Below, one piece after another: positions 35,013-43,178 of a stretch of 64,000 bases of DNA (the stretch's first letter is position 1; each line of letters opens with the position of its first letter). This stretch comes from Bin55 sp965220235. Lineage in GTDB: Bacteria > Pseudomonadota > Gammaproteobacteria > Pseudomonadales > Azotimanducaceae. The position numbers were made by a program, and so were the translations under genes. The notes under the pieces were generated by a model that saw only the letters and a program-made list of their open reading frames with translations, did no database searches and was not told the origin of the DNA. The stretch lies in contig OZ244815.1 in assembly GCA_965220235.1 (NCBI GenBank), forward strand, positions 2,232,001-2,296,000, in the 5' to 3' direction.

Positions 35013-36293
35013 ATGGCGGAACGAACGGCTAAACTGTCGGTAGACGGCAACGAAATCGATCTACCGGTGCTTTCGCCGTCGGAAGGATATGACGCCATCG
35101 ATATCGGCGTGTTGATTCGTGAAGGGTACGTGACTTACGACCCCGGATTCATGTCGACCGCATCTTGCGAATCCACGATTACTTACATCGACGGTGACGA
35201 AGGCATCCTTCTTCACCGCGGTTATCCCGTTGAGCAGCTTGCAGAGCAATCTAATTACCTGGAGTTGACCTATCTGCTGCTATTCGGCAGATTGCCGAAT
35301 CAAGACGAGTTTGCAGATTACAAGGCGAGAATTCGACAAGAGACCGTTGTTGATGATCGGCTTGTCGCATTGTGCTCAGGCCTTCCTCAAGATGCTCACC
35401 CGATGGGCGTTGTGTGTTCACTGGTCGGTGCGATGTCAGCAATGTACCATCGTGAAGTTGATATCACAGATGCCGACTGTCGCGACCAAGTAGCCATCAG
35501 ACTCGTTGCCCAGATTCCAATCTGCGCCGCAATCGCATATCGGCACTCCATTGGCAAGCCGATGCTTCCCGCGAATCCTGATCTGGATTACGCCGAGCAC
35601 TTCCTGCATTTGATGTTCTCTGAAGATGAGAACTCACCGGTAAATCCAGTTCTCGCGAGAGCGATGGATCGCATCTTCCTGTTGCATGCGGATCACGAAC
35701 AAAACGCGTCTACGTCAACCGTTCGATTGGCAGGATCGACCGACGCAAATCCTTATGCAAGCATCGCAGCCGGAATCGCGGCCCTGTGGGGTCCTTCGCA
35801 CGGCGGCGCAAATGAAGCCGTGCTAGAGATGTTGAACGACATTGGCTCGCTCGACAAGATTGGTGATTACGTTGCAAAAGCTAAGAATCCTGATGATCCG
35901 TTTCGCATCATGGGATTCGGTCATCGCGTTTACAAGAACTATGACCCACGAGCGACCGTCATGCAACAGACTTGCGACGAGGTACTGAACGAACTTGGCA
36001 TCGAGAGTGACCCGATCCTTCAAATGGCGCGTGCGCTTGAGAAAATCGCTCTCGAGGACGAATACTTTGTAGAACGTCGGCTCTACCCTAACGTGGATTT
36101 CTATTCCGGAATCATCCTTAAAGCGATGGGAATTCCGGTAGAACTCTTCACCGTCATATTTGTTACAGGTCGCACTTCGGGGTGGATCGCTCAGTGGAAA
36201 GAGCTCGTGAGCGAGGCTTACAAGATTGGGCGTCCTCGCCAGATGTACACGGGCAGCTGCAGCCGCGATTACGTGCCGATCGGGGCGCGTTAG
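35013..36293 (+). CDS. gltA: Citrate synthase (type II)
   Basis: GltA condenses acetyl-CoA with oxaloacetate to start the TCA cycle. The 426-residue length and the N-terminal domain (MAERTAKLSVDG, YDPGFMSTASCESTITYIDG) match the hexameric, NADH-sensitive gammaproteobacterial type. Active-site blocks are HADHEQNASTSTVR, WGPSHGGANEA, the catalytic-His motif MGFGHRVYKNYDPR, and the Asp motif NVDFYSGI. A 250-base leader region separates it from the divergent hom gene; it probably holds both promoters, and contains a small hairpin (CGCCGT/ACGGCG). It is the first gene before tusCB. Confidence 0.97.
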   Translation: MAERTAKLSVDGNEIDLPVLSPSEGYDAIDIGVLIREGYVTYDPGFMSTASCESTITYIDGDEGILLHRGYPVEQLAEQSNYLELTYLLLFGRLPNQDEFADYKARIRQETVVDDRLVALCSGLPQDAHPMGVVCSLVGAMSAMYHREVDITDADCRDQVAIRLVAQIPICAAIAYRHSIGKPMLPANPDLDYAEHFLHLMFSEDENSPVNPVLARAMDRIFLLHADHEQNASTSTVRLAGSTDANPYASIAAGIAALWGPSHGGANEAVLEMLNDIGSLDKIGDYVAKAKNPDDPFRIMGFGHRVYKNYDPRATVMQQTCDEVLNELGIESDPILQMARALEKIALEDEYFVERRLYPNVDFYSGIILKAMGIPVELFTVIFVTGRTSGWIAQWKELVSEAYKIGRPRQMYTGSCSRDYVPIGAR

Positions 36294-36332
36294 CTGCTTC
36301 TCTCCCGACCATTCAAGCGGACGGGGATCTCA

Positions 36333-36707
36333 GTGAAATCAGTCTTCTATTGCCTCAGTGGTCCTGCAGGACATCCGGCGAACGAAATCATTGACGCAAT
36401 CTCGGTAAGTGCCGTTTTTGATCAACCGGTAGCGGTCGCCTTCATCGGGGACGGGGTTCGCCAACTGTTTGACCAGACAGTTTCGGAAGACGGCAAAAAC
36501 ACCACCAAATTCTTGGCCGCACTTCCTTCTTTCGATGTTTCGGAGTTTTTAGCAGAACGGGAGAGTTTGGAGCGTGAAGACCTCTTAGATCGCTTCATTG
36601 AAATTCGATCGCAAGACGAGACTTCATTCCTCAATCACGTTGAGATCAAGGACAGCGACGAAATTCGATCTCGTATGCGTGCGTTTGATATGGTCGTCAC
36701 GGACTGA
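36333..36707 (+). CDS. tusC: Sulfur relay protein TusC/DsrF-like
   Basis: A 124-residue DsrE-fold protein. The segment VAVAFIGDGVRQLF matches the core of TusC (in E. coli FFIADGVFQLL), and the C-terminal part ending MRAFDMVVTD matches the family's L-x-x-Y-D-V-I end. In E. coli TusBCD relays sulfur from TusA to TusE for 2-thiouridine in tRNA. Forty bases separate it from gltA, and its stop overlaps the tusB start (TGATG). TusD, the subunit with the sulfur-carrying cysteine in E. coli, is not encoded alongside. Confidence 0.82.
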   Translation: MKSVFYCLSGPAGHPANEIIDAISVSAVFDQPVAVAFIGDGVRQLFDQTVSEDGKNTTKFLAALPSFDVSEFLAERESLEREDLLDRFIEIRSQDETSFLNHVEIKDSDEIRSRMRAFDMVVTD

Positions 36708-36955
36708 TGCTGCACCTCGTTCAATCGCGCTCGGGACTCGCAAAATGCAAGGCGATCGTTCAACCTGGTGATGACGTTGTATTCATTGGTGACGGCGTCA
36801 TCTGTACGGAGGCCATCGCGGATTGTCGGGTGTTCGTTCTCACCGACGATGCGGATCGATGCGGGATAGGCATCCGCGAACAAGAAATTCCGTGTAGTAT
36901 GGACGAGCTCGTCCGACTCGTCGCAAAGCATGATCAATCCGTTTCATGGCGGTGA
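36707..36955 (+). CDS. tusB: Sulfur relay protein TusB/DsrH-like
   Basis: An 82-residue protein starting MLHLVQSRSG and containing VVFIGDGVICTEA and the C-terminal LVAKHDQSVSW, which parallels the L-x-x-K-H-x-x-x-x-x-W ending of TusB. TusB is a structural subunit of the TusBCD sulfur relay that feeds wobble-uridine thiolation. The start overlaps the tusC stop, so stoichiometric co-translation is likely. It is slightly shorter than E. coli TusB (95). It carries a conserved-position cysteine (Cys33). Confidence 0.82.
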   Translation: MLHLVQSRSGLAKCKAIVQPGDDVVFIGDGVICTEAIADCRVFVLTDDADRCGIGIREQEIPCSMDELVRLVAKHDQSVSWR

Positions 36956-37004
36956 TTCGAGAAAGTACCAAAATTTATCAGTAAATCCTCAACGGAGGCG
37001 AAGC

Positions 37005-37424
37005 ATGGTTGATGAAATCACATCGTTCGAAGGTGGATGCCGATGTGGACAGATTCGCTATACCTGTTCAAGCACGCCCGTTTTTACTGCACACTGTCAT
37101 TGTCGCGACTGTCAGTATGCCGCGGGCGGGGGATTCTCAACCATTGTCGTCGTAGCGACATCCGGTGTCGAGATGAATGGCGACCTCGGAGGATTTACAG
37201 TCACTGCAGACAGCGGTAATGAGCTGACTCGGAAATTCTGTTCGAAGTGTGGCACCCCGATCATGACGGAGATGCACTCGAATCCTCAATTCATGGTGCT
37301 CAAAGCCGGCACACTCGACGATCCGTCCTGGCTAAAGCCTTCGGTCCACATTTGGACATCAAGTGGACAACCTTGGTCTGAGGCAATCGGTGACTTACCA
37401 CGTTTCGAAAAGAGTCCGGACTAA
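37005..37424 (+). CDS. GFA-family (CENP-V fold) zinc protein
   Basis: A 139-residue protein of the glutathione-dependent formaldehyde-activating enzyme (GFA) fold. The zinc-binding cysteines read GGCRCGQIRY, then AHCHCRDCQ, and FCSKCGTPI, the standard pattern. Such proteins bind zinc; most have no proven enzyme activity. The start is ATG 37005, supported by GGAGG at 36994-36998 six bases upstream; the frame is open further to 36930 but that overlaps tusB. It stands 49 bases after tusB and may be transcribed separately. Confidence 0.93.
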   Translation: MVDEITSFEGGCRCGQIRYTCSSTPVFTAHCHCRDCQYAAGGGFSTIVVVATSGVEMNGDLGGFTVTADSGNELTRKFCSKCGTPIMTEMHSNPQFMVLKAGTLDDPSWLKPSVHIWTSSGQPWSEAIGDLPRFEKSPD

Positions 37425-37485
37425 GTGATCGGCTCGTCTTGCGGTTCTTTAACGTACTCGAACGAAGCAAACCCACCGACGAAGC

Positions 37486-38613
37486 ATGACCTCTCGCGCC
37501 CTCTGTTTTGGCTTCAATACCGCATTCCAAAAGAAACTCATTGACGCGTGGACTGTCGATCTAGACACCAAGAAGGTAGAGCTTGTCCTACTATCGAGAA
37601 GACCTTACCCAAACGTAGAGCTACACGCTGAAACAGCATTAAAGTCAGCACGCCGTATCCCCGACGGTGCTATTGGTGAACGATTGAAGTTTCAGTTTCT
37701 TAAATTGCAGTACAACTGGATCTATCAAAGACTTGAGCAATCGCGCCCTGACCAAGTATTGATTTACAACGGCTTAAATGGCGTGAACTATCTAGTCAGC
37801 GCGGCATGCAAAGAACTGGAACTTCCACAGCTCTATTTCGAACGCGCGCCGCTACAGGATCGGGTGCAAATTGATTCAAGCGGCGTGAATTTCCAGTCGA
37901 GCATTCCCACGGATATTGAGTTTTACCGTGAGCTTGCCGAAGACGAATTCGCAGACTATCGCGGAGCTCAATATGTCGACTCACACCGCGTGTTAAACGA
38001 CGGCACGGAACTAGACGATGCGAGGAGTGTCGAGGGAATACGATCGGAGTCCTACGTGTTTTGTCCGCTGCAGGTACCCCGGGATACTCAAGTGACCGTA
38101 TTTGGCGGTTGGATCACGGGCATCCCCCACCTATTGGACAGCCTAGATAAGGCTTCGAGGCAACTACCAGGCAATCTTCATTTGCGAATCAAGGAGCATC
38201 CAAGCAGTCCGGTCTCGTTTGCTCAACGAATCGAGTCTTACAACAATCCGAAGCTTGTGCTCGACAAGCAACATGACGTCTACGATTTGGTCGCGAACTC
38301 GCAAGGGGTTGTCACGATCAATTCTTCAGTCGGACTCGAAGCGTTCCTATTTGCTAAACCAGTGATAACGATCGGTGAAGCGCTGTACTCATTCGGCGAT
38401 ATGACGACGCGTACGACAGATTCTCAGACATTGTGTGATGCGATGGCTGATATCCCAAATCTCAAGTGGTCGCAACTTGAGCGGGATCGCTTCGTCAAAT
38501 TTCTACTCTTCTGGTTCCCACCTATACAACAGGTGTTAAGCAAGGAGTACACGCCACAGGACATGTTCGTCCGTGACCAGAAGTTTCAATTGCTACGACA
38601 CGGCGCTAGTTAG
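37486..38613 (+). CDS. Capsule polysaccharide biosynthesis (KpsS/LipB-like) glycosyltransferase
   Basis: A 375-residue cytoplasmic protein resembling the capsule synthesis family of beta-Kdo transferases. The diagnostic C-terminal half includes YVFCPLQVPRDTQV, LRIKEHPSS (the H-P-x-E or K-E-H-P element), GVVTINSSVGLEAFLFAKPVITIGEALY and a YSF-type aromatic stretch. In KpsS such proteins add Kdo to lipid anchors of capsular polysaccharide. No other capsule genes are nearby, so its role here is uncertain. It has 61 bases of spacing from the GFA gene on the same strand. No membrane segment is seen. Confidence 0.78.
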   Translation: MTSRALCFGFNTAFQKKLIDAWTVDLDTKKVELVLLSRRPYPNVELHAETALKSARRIPDGAIGERLKFQFLKLQYNWIYQRLEQSRPDQVLIYNGLNGVNYLVSAACKELELPQLYFERAPLQDRVQIDSSGVNFQSSIPTDIEFYRELAEDEFADYRGAQYVDSHRVLNDGTELDDARSVEGIRSESYVFCPLQVPRDTQVTVFGGWITGIPHLLDSLDKASRQLPGNLHLRIKEHPSSPVSFAQRIESYNNPKLVLDKQHDVYDLVANSQGVVTINSSVGLEAFLFAKPVITIGEALYSFGDMTTRTTDSQTLCDAMADIPNLKWSQLERDRFVKFLLFWFPPIQQVLSKEYTPQDMFVRDQKFQLLRHGAS

Positions 38614-38687
38614 TTGCGCACCGTCACTATCAATAGAACGTGGAACTCGAACACAATCGTTTCGACTAAGCTTCAGACCGACCGAAA

Positions 38688-39584
38688 TCAGCCTTTCTCG
38701 TCGACCTGTCGCAACCGCTCGATAAGACTCGAAGTGTCCCATCGACTACCGCCTAAAGCCTGAACCTCGGCATAGAACTGGTCTACCAGAGCTGTCATAG
38801 GTAAACGGGCATCGACCTCTCGCGCAATATCCAGTGCAATCGCGAGGTCCTTCCGCATCCAGTTCACAGCAAATCCGTAGTCGAATTTCCGCGCGGCCAT
38901 GGTCTCGGCTCGATTTTCCATCTGCCAGGATCCCGCCGCTCCGTTCTTGATGATTTCGACGACCTCGTTAATGTCGAGACCCGACTTCTCAGCGAGATGA
39001 AAACCCTCTGCTAAGCCTTGTACAACGCCGGCGATGCAGATTTGATTCACCATCTTGGTTAGTTGACCACTTCCAGCTCCGCCCATGAGCTTGACACTCT
39101 TCGTATAGCAGTCGATCACCGGTTCAGTTCGATCGAACACCGCTTGTTCTCCGCCGACCATGATGGTCAAAGCACCGTTATCTGCCCCAGCCTGACCGCC
39201 ACTAAGAGGTGCATCCAAGAAATGAGCACCAGTTTCCTTGCTCGCTTCCGCCAATTCTCGCGCAAGATTGGGAGAATCGGTCGTATGATCGATAAATACT
39301 GCGTCTGTTTGGATCGAAGCGAGTACGCCAGCGTCTCCATAGCTGACGCTTCTCACATCGTCATCGTTTCCGACACACATGAATACGAACTCCGCGCCGT
39401 CCGCCGCTTCAGCCGGAGTGGGTTTCGCGGTTCCTGCGTGTTTTGAGAGCCAATCTTCAGCGCGAGCAGTTGAACGGTTGTAAACCGTCACTTCGTGACC
39501 TGCGGCGGCTAAATGACCGGCCATCGGAAACCCCATAACTCCAAGTCCTACAAACGCAACGCGATGTCCCACTTCTCTCTCCAA
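38688..39584 (-). CDS. NAD(P)-dependent beta-hydroxyacid dehydrogenase (3-hydroxyisobutyrate dehydrogenase family)
   Basis: A 298-residue beta-hydroxyacid dehydrogenase. The N-terminal Rossmann signature is VAFVGLGVMGFPMAGHL, followed by FMCVGNDDDVR and FLDAPLSGGQAGADNGALTIMVGG (substrate-binding motif). The catalytic lysine is in GSGQLTKMVNQ. Substrate could be 3-hydroxyisobutyrate, tartronate semialdehyde or a relative; the sequence alone does not decide. It is divergent from selA, with a 106-base shared upstream region that contains a notable inverted repeat. Confidence 0.9.
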   Translation of the reverse strand: MEREVGHRVAFVGLGVMGFPMAGHLAAAGHEVTVYNRSTARAEDWLSKHAGTAKPTPAEAADGAEFVFMCVGNDDDVRSVSYGDAGVLASIQTDAVFIDHTTDSPNLARELAEASKETGAHFLDAPLSGGQAGADNGALTIMVGGEQAVFDRTEPVIDCYTKSVKLMGGAGSGQLTKMVNQICIAGVVQGLAEGFHLAEKSGLDINEVVEIIKNGAAGSWQMENRAETMAARKFDYGFAVNWMRKDLAIALDIAREVDARLPMTALVDQFYAEVQALGGSRWDTSSLIERLRQVDEKG

Positions 39585-39630
39585 AACCTGGCTAAATGAA
39601 TGTCAACACTGACGAACCGCTTTATACATA

Positions 39631-39675
39631 GTCGTGCTGTCAACGTACGTAAGGATTTAACATAGCACGACTTTT
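39631..39675. promoter_or_regulatory. Inverted repeat upstream of selA (possible attenuator or operator)
   Basis: A perfect 8-bp inverted repeat, GTCGTGCT at 39631-39638 and AGCACGAC at 39664-39671, encloses 25 bases that contain the palindrome ACGTACGT-like core. It is followed by TTTT at 39672-39675 and ends 16 bases before the selA ATG. On the plus strand it resembles a leader terminator or attenuator; it might also be an operator in the divergent promoter region. Confidence 0.4.
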
Positions 39676-39690
39676 GAAAACGAGCTATCC

Positions 39691-41082
39691 ATGAGCAGCG
39701 ACGACGCTGCCCAGAACCGTCAGTCAATCCCATCAATCGATCGGTTGCTAAATGCACCGTTCCTGAGGGAAGCCGTCGAGACTTGGGGAAGAGAATCCGT
39801 CCGTGCAGCGATCCGTGCGATTCAAGCGCGCGTTCGTGCGGACGAAAGCACGTCCGAAATCAGTGACGTCGAGTCGTTTTACCGCGAAGAAATCGATCGC
39901 TGGTTGTCAACTGAACGTCTCCCTGGTTACCAACGAGTGTTCAACCTTACCGGAACGGTTCTTCACACGAATCTTGGCAGAGCACTTATAGACGAAAGTA
40001 TGTACGAGCGAGCAAAGCAGCTCGTCACACAGCCAGCATCGATCGAGTTCGACCTCAATACGGGAAATCGGGGGCAACGCGAGGAAACGGTGTGTGAGCG
40101 GTTATGTCGACTGGTCGATGCCGAAGCCGCGGCGATCGTGAACAACAATGCCGCTGCGGTTCTGATCCTCCTTCATACCTTGGCGCGAGACCGTAACGTC
40201 GTGGTTTCCCGCGGTGAACTGATCGAAATCGGTGGAAGTTTTCGCTTACCTGAAATCATGGAAGCGGCAGGTTGCCTCCTTGTTGAAGTCGGCACGACCA
40301 ATCGAACGCATCTTCGTGACTATGAAAGAGCCCTAGTGAAGGATCCTGCCTTATTACTAAAAGTGCATCCGAGCAACTACCGTATTCAAGGATTCACCAA
40401 GGAAGTTAGCACGAAGGAATTAAGTCAACTAGCGATGGAGCACGACATTCCGTGTGTCATCGACTTAGGAAGCGGTGCGTTAGTCGATACGCGGCAGTTC
40501 GGTCTACCTCGCGAACCGATACCTAGTGACGTCCTAAACGATGGTGCAGACTTAGTAACTTTTTCCGGCGACAAGCTACTTGGCGGTCCGCAAGCGGGAC
40601 TGCTCGTTGGTTCACGTGAATTGATCGATCGGATCAATTCAAACCCGATGAAACGCGCGCTTCGAACTTCGAAGTTAACGCTTGCATTGCTTGATGAAAC
40701 CTTGAAGGCGTACGAAGACATCGAACACGTGAGAGATAACGTGCCTACCCTCCGCATCTTGTCGTTGTCGACTAATGAGCTTCGAGCGCGCGCTAAAACG
40801 GTACATGCACGTCTCGTCTCGCTCCTACCCGCTGAATTCACGATCGACATCGAAGCGAGCGAAGCCGAAGTTGGCAGCGGCGCGATGCCCGGGTACGTAC
40901 TTGAGTCAGTGGCTATATCTCTTAAAGGCAAATCAAACGCGAGTACACAACAGCTCTTCGTTTCCCTTCGAGAATTGCCAATACCGGTCATTGGTCGCTT
41001 GTTCAAAGGCGCGATCCATCTCGATGTGCGAGGCGCGGAACCACTCGACGAGTTCATCTCTAACTTAGATTCGTTGTCGTGA
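39691..41082 (+). CDS. selA: L-seryl-tRNA(Sec) selenium transferase
   Basis: SelA converts seryl-tRNA(Sec) to selenocysteyl-tRNA(Sec) using selenophosphate. The 463-residue product (E. coli 463) has the IPSIDRLLN opening, YQRVFNLTGTVLHTNLGRAL, IVNNNAAAVLILL, and the PLP lysine Lys295 in FSGDKLLGGPQAG, at the same number as in E. coli. Its stop overlaps the selB GTG start by three bases, so the two are coupled. The selenocysteine tRNA gene selC and selD are not in the window. Confidence 0.97.
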   Translation: MSSDDAAQNRQSIPSIDRLLNAPFLREAVETWGRESVRAAIRAIQARVRADESTSEISDVESFYREEIDRWLSTERLPGYQRVFNLTGTVLHTNLGRALIDESMYERAKQLVTQPASIEFDLNTGNRGQREETVCERLCRLVDAEAAAIVNNNAAAVLILLHTLARDRNVVVSRGELIEIGGSFRLPEIMEAAGCLLVEVGTTNRTHLRDYERALVKDPALLLKVHPSNYRIQGFTKEVSTKELSQLAMEHDIPCVIDLGSGALVDTRQFGLPREPIPSDVLNDGADLVTFSGDKLLGGPQAGLLVGSRELIDRINSNPMKRALRTSKLTLALLDETLKAYEDIEHVRDNVPTLRILSLSTNELRARAKTVHARLVSLLPAEFTIDIEASEAEVGSGAMPGYVLESVAISLKGKSNASTQQLFVSLRELPIPVIGRLFKGAIHLDVRGAEPLDEFISNLDSLS

Positions 41083-42947
41083 TCATCACGCTTGCGGGTC
41101 ATGTCGATCACGGCAAGACCGCGATTGTTCAAGCGCTCACAGGCGTCAACACCGATCGATTAAAGGAAGAACAAGAACGCGGGTTGACGATTGATCTTGG
41201 GTTCGCGTACACAACGATCGATTCTCAGCGCATTGGGTTTGTTGACGTACCAGGGCATCATCGTTTTATTCACAACATGATCGCAGGCGTCGCAAACCAG
41301 CAACATGCCTTATTGGTCATCGCGGCTGATGATGGGATCATGCCACAGACCATCGAGCACGCACAAATCCTTCAGTTACTAGGGCTGCATTCCGGCACGA
41401 TCGTGCTTAACAAGGTGGATCTCGTGTCTAAGGACCGCGTACTTGAATGTCATGCCGCAATCGACAAATTCAAGCGCGATCAATTTCTACAAGGCGCGAT
41501 GGTATTCGACGTCGCAGCGCCGTCGGAACAAGGGATCGAATCGCTACGCGCGCATCTCGTCGAGACCGCACGCCAGTTCGAATCGACAGAGAGCGACCGA
41601 CCATTTCGGCTCGCCATCGATCGATCCTTCAGTTTACGTGGTGCAGGCACCGTCGTCACTGGTACGGTCGCTTCTGGTTCTGTCAAGATTAGCGATGAGG
41701 TCCATCTCACAGCGACCGGCGATCGCGTCCGCATTCGAAACTTGAACGTTCAGGGACTTGATGCAGAGACGGCTTGCATCGGTGACCGCTGCAGTCTAAA
41801 TATCGCCGGTTCCGACGTAAACCAAGCTCAGCGCGGTGACTGGTTGCTTTCGCCTAAGCACGATTTTCCCATTCGTCATGTATCTATTGAACTTTCGCTC
41901 CTCAGCGATTTCCCACGACGCGTTAAACACTGGTCGTCGGTTCACGCCTATCACTTGACCGATCACACCGAAGCGCGACTTGCACTCCTGGAAGGCAATG
42001 TCGCGGAACCAGGAACCACGACTCTCGCCGACCTTCACTGCGAAGAAGACATGCATTTCAAGGCAGGTGATCGCCTGATCCTGCGCGATCGAGACCTCTC
42101 ACGAACGCTAGGGGGTGCGACTGTTTTGGCCTACGCACAGGATACGAATACAAGACGGCGAGTTGAAGCTAATTTGTCGTTCTTGCGATCACTTCGAAGT
42201 TCAGTGCGGGAGCAGGATCACACAGCTTCGCTGAGTGCCTATGCCGGTCGTGGGTTAGTAAATCTCGATGAGTTCACGCGTTTTACGCTGTGTGAACGAG
42301 ACGTCATAGCGCCGTACCTTGAAAGCGATCTCATCGAAAACACGGAACAAGAGGCAATCGGTTCCCGTGTTTTCAACGAATTTAAGCAGAGCCTACATAA
42401 GTCGATTGCCGAATTTCATGAAGCGCACCCTACTCAAGAGGGGATGAGTGTTACGCAACTTGAGCAGCAAATTCCAACAAACATATCGTCACTCCAATTT
42501 GTCCTTGATCGCATGGTGGAACGGGGCGAGTTGCGCCACGTCGCAGGTCGGTACGCGGAATCCACACATGTGGCACAAGGTCCTTCATACGACACACTGC
42601 TCTTTGAAAAGGTGGAACCCATGTTCGACGCGGAACAACCTGTTTCACTTGGAGATGTCGCGAAGCGACTTCAGATGACATTCATTGACGTCGAAAAAGC
42701 CATGCGACCGATGGTTGCTGCGAATGCCCTCGTTCAAGTCAATAAGAACCGATACCTAACGCCCGACAGAATTCGCAAGTTACAGCACATTGCTTCAGAA
42801 CTTGCGTCGGAAAAGCCATTTACGGTGCGAGAGTTCCGAGATGCCAGTGGTTTGGGGCGGAATACAGTAATTGACGTACTCGAGTATTTCGATCGTGTTC
42901 GATTAACGCAGCGGCGCGGTGACGCGCGCGTGCTTCTGAAAGTATGA
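41079..42947 (+). CDS. selB: Selenocysteine-specific elongation factor SelB
   Basis: SelB delivers selenocysteyl-tRNA to UGA codons marked by a SECIS hairpin. The 622-residue protein (E. coli 614) has the GTPase motifs GHVDHGKT (G1), DVPGHHRFIHNM (G3) and NKVDLVSK (G4), EF-Tu-like beta-barrel domains, and a C-terminal series of winged helices from about residue 370 that binds the SECIS. Start is GTG at 41079 overlapping selA. The intact selAB pair implies at least one selenoprotein in the genome, most plausibly a formate dehydrogenase. Confidence 0.97.
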   Translation: MIITLAGHVDHGKTAIVQALTGVNTDRLKEEQERGLTIDLGFAYTTIDSQRIGFVDVPGHHRFIHNMIAGVANQQHALLVIAADDGIMPQTIEHAQILQLLGLHSGTIVLNKVDLVSKDRVLECHAAIDKFKRDQFLQGAMVFDVAAPSEQGIESLRAHLVETARQFESTESDRPFRLAIDRSFSLRGAGTVVTGTVASGSVKISDEVHLTATGDRVRIRNLNVQGLDAETACIGDRCSLNIAGSDVNQAQRGDWLLSPKHDFPIRHVSIELSLLSDFPRRVKHWSSVHAYHLTDHTEARLALLEGNVAEPGTTTLADLHCEEDMHFKAGDRLILRDRDLSRTLGGATVLAYAQDTNTRRRVEANLSFLRSLRSSVREQDHTASLSAYAGRGLVNLDEFTRFTLCERDVIAPYLESDLIENTEQEAIGSRVFNEFKQSLHKSIAEFHEAHPTQEGMSVTQLEQQIPTNISSLQFVLDRMVERGELRHVAGRYAESTHVAQGPSYDTLLFEKVEPMFDAEQPVSLGDVAKRLQMTFIDVEKAMRPMVAANALVQVNKNRYLTPDRIRKLQHIASELASEKPFTVREFRDASGLGRNTVIDVLEYFDRVRLTQRRGDARVLLKV

Positions 42948-42960
42948 ATTAGCAAGGCTC

Positions 42961-43012
42961 GTCTCGTACTAAAAAAGTACATCAGATAAGTATCTGCATA
43001 GCGAAATGAGAC
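42961..43012 (+). other. Possible three-way-junction RNA fold downstream of selB
   Basis: GTCTC (42961-42965) pairs with GAGAC (43008-43012). Inside are two hairpins: GTAC/GTAC around a seven-base A-rich loop (42966-42980), and CAGAT/ATCTG around a four-base loop (42983-42996). The fold starts 14 bases after the selB stop. Stems are short, so it is only suggestive. Confidence 0.25.
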
Positions 43013-43121
43013 ATCTGCGGTTTGAAGCGCAATACGATCGGTTGCGTTTGTTTTGCTAAGGGTCTCAACTGCTACGGTCGATAACGGAAGCATATATCAA
43101 GGCTCGACGACTCTTCATTTC

Positions 43122-43178
43122 GAATTGAACAGTGGTCTATTCCTAATTAGACAGTGGAGTATTCCGAATTAGACATCC
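43122..43178. repeat. Three tandem 22-base degenerate repeats (possible IS21-type end remnant)
   Basis: The units are 43122-43143, 43144-43165 and the partial 43166-43178. They share (T/G)AATT(A/G)GACAGTGG(A/T)(G/C)TATTCC, with 17-18 of 22 positions alike between the first two. Read on the minus strand the block begins TGTCTAATTCGGAATA, which recalls the multiply repeated ends of IS21-family elements. No transposase is present within the window. Confidence 0.5.
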
